The position numbers and the translations under genes are program-made. A stretch of DNA of 29,740 nucleotides. Source: CAZVLE01 sp964627855 (GTDB taxonomy: Bacteria; Bacillota; Dethiobacteria; DTU022). The stretch lies in contig CAZVLE010000025.1 of assembly GCA_964627855.1 (NCBI GenBank), positions 1 to 29,740 of the forward strand, in the 5' to 3' direction. Positions 14,513 to 23,217 of the stretch are shown in pieces (position 1 is the first letter of the stretch; every line of letters begins with the position of its first letter). Below the pieces are notes generated by a model. It did not search any database, had not been told where the DNA came from, and saw nothing but the letters and a program-made list of their open reading frames with translations.

Positions 14513-15635
14513 ATGCTCAAGGAGTACAGGGATGAATTGGCCGTTCAAAAACAACGGCTGGAAGAAATGAGGGCTTCTCTTTGAATACGAAGCCAGGTTG
14601 AAAGAGCTTCGTGAATCTGAGGCGAAAGCTGCAGAACCGGGTTTCTGGGATGACAGCGGGTCTGCCCAGGAATATATGAAGAAGCAGGGAGCGCTGCGCG
14701 AACAGATCAGGCCTTTGCAGGAGTTGGAACGTTTACTGGAAGAGGCGGAAGTATTCATTGAGCTGGCTGCTGAAGATGAATTGAATGAGGCTGAAGTTTC
14801 CGCTGATATTAGCCTGATCATGGAAGAAGCCAGAAAACTTCTCGACAAGGTGGAATTGGAGACACTCTTTAGTGGTAGTTATGATTTTAATGACGCCATT
14901 GTGTCACTGCACCCCGGGGCAGGGGGGCTCGAGTCACAGGACTGGGCTGAAATGCTTCTGCGCATGTACAATCGCTGGTGCGAGCAGAAAAGCTATAGTG
15001 TTGAACTGGTAGATTTATTGACCGATGACGAAGCAGGCATCAAAAGCGCCACCTTTATTGTGCGAGGGCATGCCGCTTACGGTTACCTGCAGGCGGAAAA
15101 GGGCGTGCACCGCATGATTCGTATATCACCCTTTGACACCTCAAAAAGACGTCACACCTCTTTTGCTTCTGTTGATGTTATTCCCGAGGTTGAGGAAGAA
15201 GAGTTTGTAATCAACCCTGATGATCTGAAAATTGATACTTTCAGATCGAGCGGAGCGGGGGGCCAGCACGTCAATAAGACCGACTCTGCTGTAAGAATTA
15301 CCCATATTCCGACTAATATAGTTGTCAGTTGCCAAAATGATCGTTCCCAGCACAGCAACCGCCAGCAGGCAATGCGGGTATTGCAGGCAAGACTGGCTGA
15401 GCTATACCGTCTCGAACAGGCCGAGGAAATTAATGTTGAACGAGGCCATCAACGTGAGATTGGTTTCGGCAGTCAAATTCGCACTTACACTTTTCACCCC
15501 TTTACACTGGTCAAGGATCACCGGACCGGGGTGGAAATCGGCCAGGTGGAAGCGGTAATGAACGGTATGATCGACCCATTTATCGAAGCTTACTTGCGCT
15601 GGAAAGCACGGGGGAAGATTCCCCTGAAAAAATAG
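14513..15635 (+). CDS. prfB: Peptide chain release factor 2 with programmed +1 frameshift
   Basis: RF2 ends translation at UGA and UAA. Coding runs 14513-14581, skips T14582, and continues 14583-15635, giving 373 residues. The zero frame reads from ATG 14513 through 22 codons to CTT (14579-14581) and an in-frame TGA (14582-14584). Shifting +1 at CTT-T restores a frame reading L-E-Y-E-A-R-L-K. The SPF anticodon-like tripeptide falls at S205-P206-F207 and GGQ at 249-251, almost exactly the positions known for E. coli RF2, which supports the join. A purine-rich GAGGG lies just before the slip site. Low RF2 leaves the TGA unread and favours shifting, so the protein regulates itself. The upstream start has GGTGG as a ribosome site. 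Confidence 0.95.
14579..14584 (+). promoter_or_regulatory. RF2 programmed +1 frameshift site (CTT TGA)
   Basis: CTTTGA is the classical slip site: the leucine tRNA on CTT slips to TTT when the TGA is slow to be read. Internal GAGGG about five bases upstream may act as the stimulating Shine-Dalgarno-like element, though it is weaker and slightly further away than the AGGGGG of many RF2 genes. Confidence 0.93.
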
Positions 15636-15644
15636 GAGTTAAGG

Positions 15645-16523
15645 ATGAAATTCAAAAAACCTACAATCAGCAAAAGAGCTCTGCAAACAGTAGCGATAGA
15701 CTTTACTGGTATTCTGATCGGGTCTGTAATTCTTGCTGTCGGCTTTAACATGTTTATGGTCCCGAACATGCTTGCCCCGGGGGGAGTTAGCGGTCTGGCT
15801 GTCGTGCTATATCATCTGATCAGGGTTCCGGTTGGGTTAACCATTATCCTGCTTAATATTCCCCTTTTTATTATCGGTTATTTTATACTTGGTCCCCGTG
15901 TTGTCGTGCAGAGCCTGCTGGGGACCTTCCTTTTTTCTCTTGCCTTGGAGATAACTGCTCCACACCTGCCTCCGGCAACCGATGACTTGTTGCTGGCCTC
16001 TGTTTACGGTGGGGTGGTGATGGGGATCGGTGTCGGGTTGGTCTTCCGTTACCGGGGTTCAACAGGTGGAACAGGTTTACTGGCTTTGATCCTGGCCAGG
16101 GCATGGGGTATCAGCCCCGGTCAGGCCATGCTCTGGGGCGATTTGCTCGTTTTAGCCTTGGCTGTGTTCGTTTTTGGCAGTGAGGCAGCCATGTATGCGG
16201 CCCTGGCCCTGTTTATTAGTATAAAAGTGATCGATGCGATCCTTGAAGGACTCGGTCTGGCAAAATCTGTCATTGTAATCACAAGTTTTGGCGAAAGGAT
16301 CAACGAGAAACTGCTTTATGAGCTTGGCCGTGGGGTTACCTGGCTGGAAGGCTCCGGCGGCTTTACGCGTGAAACGAAAGAAGTATTACTCTGCGTTGTA
16401 ACCCGCCAACAGATAGCCCGCTTAAAGGCCATCATCCATGAAGAAGATCCGGCCGCTTTTGTCATTATCGGCAATGCTACTGAAGTGCATGGTGAAGGAT
16501 TTAAAAAGATGCAGCAGGGTTAA
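15645..16523 (+). CDS. YitT-family membrane protein (YvjA-like, DUF2179)
   Basis: A 292-residue integral membrane protein. Five or six hydrophobic segments fill residues ~15-200 (starting IDFTGILIGSVILAVGFNMF), with the conserved NMLAPGGVSGLA and RYRGSTGGTGLLA loops of the YitT family. The cytoplasmic C-terminal domain (~205-290, including IITSFGERIN-like and TRQQIARLKAII) is DUF2179. Transport substrate and function are not established for the family. The ATG at 15645 follows AGGAG, ten bases after prfB, so it is probably read with prfB. The same gene order, prfB then yvjA then ftsE, occurs in B. subtilis. Confidence 0.88.
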   Translation: MKFKKPTISKRALQTVAIDFTGILIGSVILAVGFNMFMVPNMLAPGGVSGLAVVLYHLIRVPVGLTIILLNIPLFIIGYFILGPRVVVQSLLGTFLFSLALEITAPHLPPATDDLLLASVYGGVVMGIGVGLVFRYRGSTGGTGLLALILARAWGISPGQAMLWGDLLVLALAVFVFGSEAAMYAALALFISIKVIDAILEGLGLAKSVIVITSFGERINEKLLYELGRGVTWLEGSGGFTRETKEVLLCVVTRQQIARLKAIIHEEDPAAFVIIGNATEVHGEGFKKMQQG

Positions 16524-16610
16524 TTACGCTATAATTTAATTATTTGCAAAATAAGTAAAAATATATTAATATATTGACCAGGACCAACTTTTGAAGTTCC
16601 TAGTACTGAT

Positions 16611-16631
16611 CATTACTTAGCACCAGTAATG
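16611..16631 (+). repeat. Inverted repeat directly upstream of ftsE
   Basis: CATTACT (16611-16617) and AGTAATG (16625-16631) are perfect 7-base inverted arms around a seven-base loop, ending 19 bases before the ftsE ATG. It may be an operator or an mRNA hairpin. The surrounding 16524-16650 gap is strongly AT-rich; TATAAT at 16530-16535 and TTGACC at 16574-16579 are present but not paired with good partner elements. Confidence 0.4.
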
Positions 16632-16650
16632 CACAGAAAGGTCATAATGG

Positions 16651-17340
16651 ATGATCGAAGCAATTGAATTGTGCATGAAATATGATAAAAATAAACCTTA
16701 TGCCCTGGAAGGGTTAAACTTTTTAATCAATAACGGTGAGTTTGTTTTTTTTGTCGGTTCGAGCGGGGCTGGAAAGTCTACCCTGTTGAGGTTAATAATC
16801 AGGGAACTGACGCCCACCAGGGGTCAGTTGAAGGTTTTCGGCAGGGATGTTGCCAGCCTGCCAAGATACCGGTTGCCTTATCTGCGCCGTAACATCGGGA
16901 TGGTTTTTCAGGATTTTCGCCTGATGGAAGATAGAACGGTTTATGATAATATCGGCTTTGCCATGGTGGTAACCGGTTCTTCACCCCGTGAAATACGTAA
17001 GAGAGTGCCCCATGTTTTGACCCTGGTGGGGCTTCAAGATAAAGCCAGGGTCAGGGTATGCGACCTTTCCGGAGGTGAACAACAAAGAGTTGGCCTGGCC
17101 AGGGCTATTGCCAACCGGCCGGCGCTGATTATAGCTGACGAGCCAACCGGCAACCTTGATCCGAAAACGACTCTTGATATCATGAATTTGCTGCGCAGTA
17201 TTAATCTGAGTGGCACAACGGTTCTGGTCGCCACCCATAACCGTGATATAGTGAACCTTTTCAAAAAACGGGTTATCTATCTTGAAAAGGGCAAAATGGT
17301 CGGTGATGAGCAAAAGGGGATTTATACCCATGTTCATTAG
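16651..17340 (+). CDS. ftsE: Cell-division ABC transporter ATPase FtsE
   Basis: A 229-residue ABC ATPase that pairs with FtsX at the cytoplasmic membrane. FtsEX does not move a solute; it uses ATP to switch on peptidoglycan hydrolases outside the membrane. Visible: Walker A GSSGAGKST, the Q-loop VFQDFRLM, signature LSGGEQQRV, Walker B IIADEPTGNLD, and the H-loop ATHNRD, all intact. ATG 16651 has AAAGG nearby. The gene's last 11 bases overlap the ftsX start, giving translational coupling. It begins a run through ftsX, the M23 peptidase, ctp and the minJ-like gene. Confidence 0.96.
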   Translation: MIEAIELCMKYDKNKPYALEGLNFLINNGEFVFFVGSSGAGKSTLLRLIIRELTPTRGQLKVFGRDVASLPRYRLPYLRRNIGMVFQDFRLMEDRTVYDNIGFAMVVTGSSPREIRKRVPHVLTLVGLQDKARVRVCDLSGGEQQRVGLARAIANRPALIIADEPTGNLDPKTTLDIMNLLRSINLSGTTVLVATHNRDIVNLFKKRVIYLEKGKMVGDEQKGIYTHVH

Positions 17341-18217
17341 CGGGTTGTTTTTCATCATTGCTGAGACTTTCAAGGGGTTGTACCGAAATAAATGGATGTG
17401 TATAACCTCTACTGGTGTAGTTGTCTTAACCCTTTTAATGCTTGGCCTGTTCATGATTATCAACTTGAATGTTGGTCATATTACTGAAGCTGTCAAGGAT
17501 CAGGTAGAAATTGTTGTTTACGTTGATGCTCAGGCTGATACATCCGCACGAAATGAGTTGTCAAAAAGGCTTCATGCTCATGAGCAGGTGGCCGAGGTTC
17601 GTTATGTATCCAGTGAAGAGCACATGGGCCGCCTGCAAAGCCAGTTGGGAGGGATGCTTGAAGGATACGATACTGTCCAGGAAAACCCTTTGCTTTCTTC
17701 CTTTGAAGTAAAAACAAAGGTTCCGGAATCAGTTGTTGTACTCGCAGCCGAGATTGAGACCTATCCCGCAGTTTCAACAGTTTTCTATGGCAGGGATTAT
17801 GTGGAGAATCTCTTTGCCGTGACCAGGGTCCTTCAACTGGTGGGTCTGGCCCTGATGGCCGGGCTTTCCATTACGGCAGTTTTCCTGATTTCGCATACGA
17901 TCAAACTAACCGTAATGATGCGTAAGAAGGAAATCAATATTATGAAGTATGTCGGTGCCACTAACTGGTTTATTCGCTGGCCTTTTCTCCTGGAAGGCTT
18001 ATTTATGGGCTTCAGCGGTGCTGCCATACCACTTTTTGCGCTTTATTATCTTTACCAGTATTCGCTGGACTGGGTGGGTTACAATAACCTTCTGTTCCTT
18101 AACCTTTTACCGACTCAGGAAGTCATTGTTGCACTGACTACTTATCTGATTCCGCTTGGCGTAGGACTTGGCATGCTCGGTTCCATCTTTTCTATGGGTC
18201 GTTTTCTTAAAGTATAG
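17330..18217 (+). CDS. ftsX: Cell-division membrane protein FtsX
   Basis: A 295-residue permease-like partner of FtsE. One N-terminal membrane segment (WMCITSTGVVVLTLLMLGLF) is followed by an extracellular domain of ~120 residues (about 50-170), which in this family binds the hydrolase or its regulator. Three C-terminal membrane segments follow, with the MMRKKEINIMKYVGAT coupling region before the third segment. I place the start at ATG 17330, with AAAAGGGG upstream and an 11-base overlap with ftsE; the frame is open further back to 17282 but lies inside ftsE. The next gene, 35 bases later, encodes a coiled-coil M23 peptidase, the likely partner of its outer domain. Confidence 0.95.
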   Translation: MFISGLFFIIAETFKGLYRNKWMCITSTGVVVLTLLMLGLFMIINLNVGHITEAVKDQVEIVVYVDAQADTSARNELSKRLHAHEQVAEVRYVSSEEHMGRLQSQLGGMLEGYDTVQENPLLSSFEVKTKVPESVVVLAAEIETYPAVSTVFYGRDYVENLFAVTRVLQLVGLALMAGLSITAVFLISHTIKLTVMMRKKEINIMKYVGATNWFIRWPFLLEGLFMGFSGAAIPLFALYYLYQYSLDWVGYNNLLFLNLLPTQEVIVALTTYLIPLGVGLGMLGSIFSMGRFLKV

Positions 18218-18252
18218 AGATATAGAGAAAAGCATCAGGGAGGAAAATAATT

Positions 18253-19449
18253 ATGAATGCCGGAAAAACCGTCTGGTCGTTGATCCTGCTGGTTTCTTTA
18301 TTTCTTGCTCTGGTAATTTCTCCTGTTTATGCTGTCGTTACCGAAGAAATTGAAACCAAACAGCAGGAACTGGAAGATCTGGAAAAAAGACGGCGCGACG
18401 AAAAAAGCGCCCTGGAACACCGCCTTAACCGCGAAGCTGCCCTCAAAGAAGAACTGAATCAAATTGAAAACCGCCTTCTGGAACTTCGCCAGGAGCAGGA
18501 TCGGTTGGCCGGAGAAATAACTCTTGTCGAAAAAGAGATCAAGACCAAGGAAGAAGAGCTTGCTGACGCTGAAATGGAACTTGCCAACCAGGAAGATCTA
18601 TTAAAGCGTCGTCTCCGGGCCATTCAGCAGCATGGTTTTGTCACTTACCTGGAAGTCCTCTTCGAATCACAAAGCTTTCCTGATTTTCTGACACGTTTGC
18701 ATAATTTGAGTATCATTGCCGAAAATGACATGCGCCTGGTTGATGAAATCCAAGCTGAACGAGATCAGATTGAGGCCTGGAAAGAAGAATTGGAGCATAA
18801 AAAAGCGGATCTCGAGGCCATGCAGCGTCAGGTTGCTGCCAATGAGGATGAAATGGAGCAGGTGGCGGCTGAAAGAGCCTTCATGATGAATGCTCTGCAG
18901 GAAGAAATCGCCCAGAACCTGAAAGCCATCGAGGACCTGGAAAATGAGGCCCAAAAACTCGATGCCCTGATTCAACGCCTAATTGTCGAAGCCTCAAGCC
19001 GTTTTTCGGGGGTTCAGGGAGCCATGCACTGGCCTATCGAGCCTCCGGCACGGATCAGTTCAGGCTACGGCTGGCGCAGGGATCCTTTCAGTGGTGCCCA
19101 GGCCTGGCATGGAGCCATAGACATTGCTCCCTACAATGCTGCAGCAAACTACATTCTTGCAGCAGCAGAAGGAGAGGTTATCTTTACAGGTTGGAATGGC
19201 GGATATGGCAATTGTATTATGATCGATCACGGCGGTGGTACCGTAACCCTCTATGCCCATATGAGCAGCCTTTTAGTGCAGAAAGGTGAAATTGTGCATC
19301 GTGGGCAACGAATTGCCCGGGCGGGTACAACTGGATACAGCACGGGTGTGCATCTTCATTTTGAAGTCCGTGAATATAACACCCCCCCTGTTCGCAGTTT
19401 TCCCAGCGGTGCTCCGGATCATCGCCATAACCCAATGAATTATTTCTGA
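18253..19449 (+). CDS. Secreted EnvC-like coiled-coil M23 (LytM) peptidase
   Basis: A 398-residue exported cell-wall hydrolase. Residues 1-27 are a signal peptide with likely cleavage after PVYA. Residues ~29-245 are a long, Glu/Lys-rich coiled coil, as in EnvC and PcsB, the parts that dock on FtsX. Residues ~257-398 are the M23 domain. Its metal ligands H286, D290 and H369 and catalytic H336 and H367 are all present, so unlike E. coli EnvC (a degenerate activator) this protein should itself cut peptide cross-links. It starts at ATG 18253 after GGGAGG, 35 bases behind ftsX. Position and architecture suggest it is the hydrolase controlled by FtsEX; that link is inference. A terminator follows. 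Confidence 0.92.
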   Translation: MNAGKTVWSLILLVSLFLALVISPVYAVVTEEIETKQQELEDLEKRRRDEKSALEHRLNREAALKEELNQIENRLLELRQEQDRLAGEITLVEKEIKTKEEELADAEMELANQEDLLKRRLRAIQQHGFVTYLEVLFESQSFPDFLTRLHNLSIIAENDMRLVDEIQAERDQIEAWKEELEHKKADLEAMQRQVAANEDEMEQVAAERAFMMNALQEEIAQNLKAIEDLENEAQKLDALIQRLIVEASSRFSGVQGAMHWPIEPPARISSGYGWRRDPFSGAQAWHGAIDIAPYNAAANYILAAAEGEVIFTGWNGGYGNCIMIDHGGGTVTLYAHMSSLLVQKGEIVHRGQRIARAGTTGYSTGVHLHFEVREYNTPPVRSFPSGAPDHRHNPMNYF

Positions 19450-19487
19450 TTTCTCAACCTGGATTTAAACTTAAACAAGGTAAAAAG

Positions 19488-19533
19488 CAGCCATCTCATT
19501 TTTCTTCAAAGGGGATGGCTGAACTTTGTTTGC
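19488..19533 (+). terminator. Terminator after the ftsEX-peptidase genes
   Basis: CAGCCATCTC (19488-19497) pairs with the GGGATGGCTG ending at 19521, a ten-base helix with one G-T pair. The tail is AACTTTGTTTG. It separates ftsE-ftsX-peptidase from ctp, so ctp probably has its own promoter in the AT-rich 19530-19620 stretch, where I see no clear -35/-10 pair. Confidence 0.6.
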
Positions 19534-19640
19534 ATAGAATACATAAATATATATTTGTGTTATTATTGTTAACAGACTTTGCGCTGGTTTTACAGGAAAT
19601 GTCCTTTTAATCATGCGCTTCATAACAGGAGTTGAAGGCT

Positions 19641-21107
19641 ATGGAAAGAGAACCAAAACAAATAACGGGCAGATGGGTTTTATTTTTTGTCCTGGCCCTG
19701 ATCGTGACAAACCTGGCCAACTTTTTATTTTTTAGCCATAGGGCTGTCGGCAATACGTCAGAAAAAGAACCTACAGCTGTAATTAAATTTGAACCGCAAC
19801 CTCAATACTATGAACCGGAAACCTCTATTTTCTGGGAAGCACTGGACATTATTTCCAACAAGTATGTTTATCCGCTGGAAACCGATGTTTTAATCGAAGG
19901 GGCAGTGCGGGGGATCATTAAAAGTACTGAAGATCCCAATGTCCGCTTCATGGATCCTGACTCTCTGGAAGAATTTCTGCTTGATACAAAAGGTTCATAT
20001 GGAGGTATAGGAGTTCGTATTATTGAAACGAATGATTATATCGTGGTTTTCGAAGTTTTCCCCGATTCACCGGCGGAGAGAGCCGGCTTGAGTCCCGGCG
20101 ATCGGATCATTGAGGCTGAAGGGAATGAATTGACCGGCGAGGGTTTGCAGCGGGCAGTGGAGATTATGCGCGGGCCCAGCGATACTCGTTTTGATATTAA
20201 GATAAAAAGACCGGGGGCTGATGAACCGCTGGAGCTAACGGTTGAACGTGAAGAAATTACTGTTTCTACTGTTTCCAGTGAAATGATTGAAAGCGGACTC
20301 GGCTATATTCAGATTCATGGTTTTGACAGTAATACTGCCGGTGAATTTACGACAAAGTTCAGGGAGATGGAGCAAAGCGGCCTTGGTTTGGGGCTGATTC
20401 TTGATCTGCGCAGCAATCCTGGCGGGCTGGTTGATCAGGCCATAGAAATAGCCAAGCTACTGGTGCCGGAAGGAGAAATAGTGAAGCTTGTCGGCCGGGA
20501 TGAGGAAGTTATAAGGGTTTTTCATTCGACTGCTGCAGAGAAACCATATCCGATTGTTGCCTTGATTAATGAGGATACAGCCAGTGCTTCTGAATTGCTG
20601 GCCGGCGCGCTGCAGGATAGTGGTGCGGCGGTACTCGTTGGAGAAACAACCTATGGAAAAGCTTCTGTCCAGCAGCTTGAATATCTTTCAGGAGGCAACG
20701 GACTGCTTTTAAGTATTGCCAAGTACTTTACACCTTCGGGCCGCAATATTGACAAGTACGGTATTGATCCCGATTATGAAGTTGAAATGTCAGAGATACT
20801 TCGTTATTACCGTTACTTTCATCCTGATCGCCTCGAAAAGGGTGATTACGGGCCGGAAGTGGAAATGCTGCAGATGATGCTAGAGCAAATTGGTTTAACT
20901 GTAGATAACAAAGGCTATTTTGATGAGCAAACATCACGTGTTCTCACTTCATTCCAGATTTCAGCTGGTCTGGAAGGCAATGGTGAATTTGATGATTCAA
21001 CCTGGGTTGAGCTGCGTAAAGCTCTTGATCGGGTAGCTCGTGAGCAGGATGAGCAGATCAGTTTTGCCCTTGATCTAATCAGCGATCCCAACAGTTGGCG
21101 CGAATAA
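19641..21107 (+). CDS. ctpB: Carboxy-terminal processing protease (S41) with peptidoglycan-binding domain
   Basis: A 488-residue membrane-anchored serine protease of the CtpA/CtpB family. One N-terminal membrane anchor (~12-32), a PDZ domain (~112-200), the S41 catalytic core, and a C-terminal peptidoglycan-binding repeat (GDYGPEVEMLQMML... to DDSTWVELRKAL). The catalytic triad S315 (in DTASASE), K340 and Q344 is intact; the 25-residue Ser-Lys spacing matches known Ctp enzymes. The protein should face outside the membrane and clip regulatory or secreted proteins near their C-termini. CtpB of B. subtilis acts in sporulation sigma-K control; whether this one does is unknown. ATG 19641 has AGGAG nine bases upstream; the open frame extends to TTG 19632, which overlaps the spacing region and is less likely. 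Confidence 0.93.
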   Translation: MEREPKQITGRWVLFFVLALIVTNLANFLFFSHRAVGNTSEKEPTAVIKFEPQPQYYEPETSIFWEALDIISNKYVYPLETDVLIEGAVRGIIKSTEDPNVRFMDPDSLEEFLLDTKGSYGGIGVRIIETNDYIVVFEVFPDSPAERAGLSPGDRIIEAEGNELTGEGLQRAVEIMRGPSDTRFDIKIKRPGADEPLELTVEREEITVSTVSSEMIESGLGYIQIHGFDSNTAGEFTTKFREMEQSGLGLGLILDLRSNPGGLVDQAIEIAKLLVPEGEIVKLVGRDEEVIRVFHSTAAEKPYPIVALINEDTASASELLAGALQDSGAAVLVGETTYGKASVQQLEYLSGGNGLLLSIAKYFTPSGRNIDKYGIDPDYEVEMSEILRYYRYFHPDRLEKGDYGPEVEMLQMMLEQIGLTVDNKGYFDEQTSRVLTSFQISAGLEGNGEFDDSTWVELRKALDRVAREQDEQISFALDLISDPNSWRE

Positions 21108-21126
21108 GGAGGAGAGTGCTGAGGGC

Positions 21127-22503
21127 ATGGATGCTTTTTTCGACATCACTGGAATTTTCCTGGCTACTTTTTCGCTGGCTTTGGTAATGCCCATATTCTG
21201 GATAGTGCTATTTCTGGTTTACATGCAGTATCGACGCCAGATTTTAACGGAAGAAAAACTTTTTGGACGTTCTATTAACCCGCTCGGCAGGCAGGTGCTG
21301 CTGTCAGTTTTGCTCGGTGCCCTTGGTGGTCTTTTGGCCAGTATGGTTCTGGTTTTTCTCGGGTTATCTCTTGAACAAATCGGACTCTATTTCATCTGGC
21401 CGGTTGCCCTGTTTTTACTGCTTATAAACCCCCGGTACCTCTGCTTTTCCTATGCAGGAGGCCTGGTTGCCTTAATGGTCTTGTTTGTACGTTACCTGCT
21501 GCTGCCATTTTTCCCGGCCCTAGCCACTACTGTAGTTATAGATTCCTTGCTTAAGATTCATATTCCGGCCTTACTGGTCTTGATTGCCTTGCTTCATTTA
21601 ATCGAAGCCCTTTTAATCTATATCGGCGGCCACTGGGGCAGTAGTCCGATCTATTTGAAGAGAGATAACGGAAAGGTCATAGGTGCATTTACTTTGCAGC
21701 GTTTCTGGCCTATTCCCCTGGTGGCATTAATGGTTGCCGTAGTTGCCCAGAGTGAAATTGTCGGAGTGAACATGCCTGACTGGTGGCCAATTCTTCAATC
21801 AACCATTCTGCCCGGAGAAGGTGAAAGTCTACAGTATATGGTTATTCCGGTTGCTGCAGGGCTGGGTTATGCAGATGTCGCCTTTTCTTCGCCGCCGCGC
21901 TTAAGAAGTGCTTTTTCTGCGAAAATCCTTGCTTTATACAGTCTTGTTTTATTAGCGGTCGCCATAGGATCCGAGTACTATGCCTGGTTAATCCTTCCGG
22001 GAGTGATTTTTGCTCCCCTGGGTCATGAACTTCTAATCATTTACGGTAAATATAGAGAAGAAAAGCGTTCTTTACGCTTCGCAGAGCCGCAAGAAGGTGT
22101 GCAATTAATGATGGTTCTGCCCGGTACAGCTGCGGCAGAGGCCGGCTTGCAGGAAGAGGATATAATAGGCAAGATCAATGGTCAGACCGTGCTGAACAAC
22201 CGCGATCTGATCGATAAAATTGAAGCCAGCTACTTCATGGTTTTGTTCGATATCATCAGGCAGGGAGAAAATATGTCAATTATTTTTAAGAAAAAATCTT
22301 CCAGTCCTCCTGTAAGTGATGACTTTTTCTCTAAGAGGCCACGAATCCCTTCTGCTCATAATATAATTCACCGGGGAGTTGAACTTGGTTTGATTATTGT
22401 TCCCGATCAGGATTCCCCAGTCTACCTGGAAATAAAAAAGCCTGATCCTATCGGGCGTCTCAAGAGATTGCAGAAGAAACTATTAAAGAGTAAAAGGCAT
22501 TAA
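21127..22503 (+). CDS. MinJ-like multi-pass PDZ membrane protein
   Basis: A 458-residue integral membrane protein with about eight hydrophobic segments across residues ~5-315 and a C-terminal PDZ domain at ~317-385 (EGVQLMMVLPGTAAAEAGLQ and the IIGKINGQTV strand). A basic tail ends the protein. This build, directly after ctp and before uvrB, matches B. subtilis MinJ (YvjD), which links DivIVA to MinD in division-site selection. Homology to MinJ is inferred from topology and gene order. No minCD or divIVA is in the window. ATG 21127 has AGGAGG about 12 bases upstream, a little far. It lies 19 bases after ctp, so both are likely one transcript. Confidence 0.82.
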   Translation: MDAFFDITGIFLATFSLALVMPIFWIVLFLVYMQYRRQILTEEKLFGRSINPLGRQVLLSVLLGALGGLLASMVLVFLGLSLEQIGLYFIWPVALFLLLINPRYLCFSYAGGLVALMVLFVRYLLLPFFPALATTVVIDSLLKIHIPALLVLIALLHLIEALLIYIGGHWGSSPIYLKRDNGKVIGAFTLQRFWPIPLVALMVAVVAQSEIVGVNMPDWWPILQSTILPGEGESLQYMVIPVAAGLGYADVAFSSPPRLRSAFSAKILALYSLVLLAVAIGSEYYAWLILPGVIFAPLGHELLIIYGKYREEKRSLRFAEPQEGVQLMMVLPGTAAAEAGLQEEDIIGKINGQTVLNNRDLIDKIEASYFMVLFDIIRQGENMSIIFKKKSSSPPVSDDFFSKRPRIPSAHNIIHRGVELGLIIVPDQDSPVYLEIKKPDPIGRLKRLQKKLLKSKRH

Positions 22504-22597
22504 GTTTTAGCCGGCCTTCTGGATTTTGGTTCGTTTCAGTTTGGTTTTTTTCTTCATCATCTATGCCTGGCTGGTGGCTTAAAAGGAGCGAACATCC

Positions 22598-23164
22598 CTG
22601 GTTACTGCAGCCTTAACTGCTTTCCTGGCCGTATTTGTTGCTGAATTTGGTGATAAGTCTCAACTGGTCTGTCTTGCCATGGCAAGCCGTTATCCCCCTT
22701 TGCAGGTTCTTGCCGGAGCCATGGCAGCAATGACTGTTCTGGTCGGACTTGCTGTTTGGGTTGGGGGGTTTCTCTATACTTACGTTCCCCACAGCATCAT
22801 TGCAATTCTGGCCGGACTGGTTTTTATTGCTCTCGGCATCTACAACTACCTGCGCCGGGAAACCGGGGCAGCAGATTGCAGGGGCAGAGACGGTTTTTTC
22901 CAGACCATGTTAATGATTTTCATAGCTGAATTCGGGGATAAAACACAACTTGCCGTTCTTCTCCTGGTTGCCAGCTTTGGTTTTCCAGTGGCAGTTTTTG
23001 TGGGAGCCATGGCTGCCATGCTAATTAACCAGTTGCTCGCCGTGTACTTTGGCAGCCGGTTTCTTTCCCGGTTGAATCCCCGCTACCTGAAGATAGGCAG
23101 TGCCTTGTTATTCATTATGATCGGACTCGTGATGATTATAGTTGAGGCGAAACCGGGCAGTTGA
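22598..23164 (+). CDS. GDT1/UPF0016 cation transporter (probable CTG start)
   Basis: A 188-residue membrane protein of the GDT1/TMEM165/MneA family, thought to export Mn2+ or Ca2+. Both signature repeats are present: EFGDKSQ at 16-22 and IAEFGDKTQ in the second half. Each repeat has about three membrane segments. The conserved N-terminus needs to start at about 22598, but no ATG/GTG/TTG occurs between the in-frame stop at 22580 and the ATG at 22679; that ATG would delete the first signature repeat. CTG 22598, with AAGGAG nine bases upstream (22583-22588), gives M-V-T-A-A-L-T-A-F-L, a good match to the family N-terminus. It lies between the MinJ-like gene and uvrB. Confidence 0.88.
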   Translation: MVTAALTAFLAVFVAEFGDKSQLVCLAMASRYPPLQVLAGAMAAMTVLVGLAVWVGGFLYTYVPHSIIAILAGLVFIALGIYNYLRRETGAADCRGRDGFFQTMLMIFIAEFGDKTQLAVLLLVASFGFPVAVFVGAMAAMLINQLLAVYFGSRFLSRLNPRYLKIGSALLFIMIGLVMIIVEAKPGS

Positions 23165-23167
23165 TTA

Positions 23168-23176
23168 TGTTATAAT
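23168..23176 (+). promoter_or_regulatory. Extended -10 promoter for uvrB
   Basis: TGTTATAAT is a perfect extended -10 (TGn-TATAAT). TTGAGG at 23142-23147 is too far away (23 bases) to be a good -35, which is common for extended -10 promoters. Transcription would start near 23183, so the ATG at 23182 cannot be the uvrB start. I saw no LexA (SOS) box of the GAAC-N4-GTTC type here. Confidence 0.55.
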
Positions 23177-23217
23177 TAATAATGGTTATTAATTTGCTTT
23201 CTGCAGGAGGTGCTGCC

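Noticed and set aside
23182..23217. ATG 23182 as the uvrB start
   Set aside because: It coincides with the expected transcription start of the extended -10 promoter and has no ribosome site; TTG 23218 has a perfect AGGAGG.
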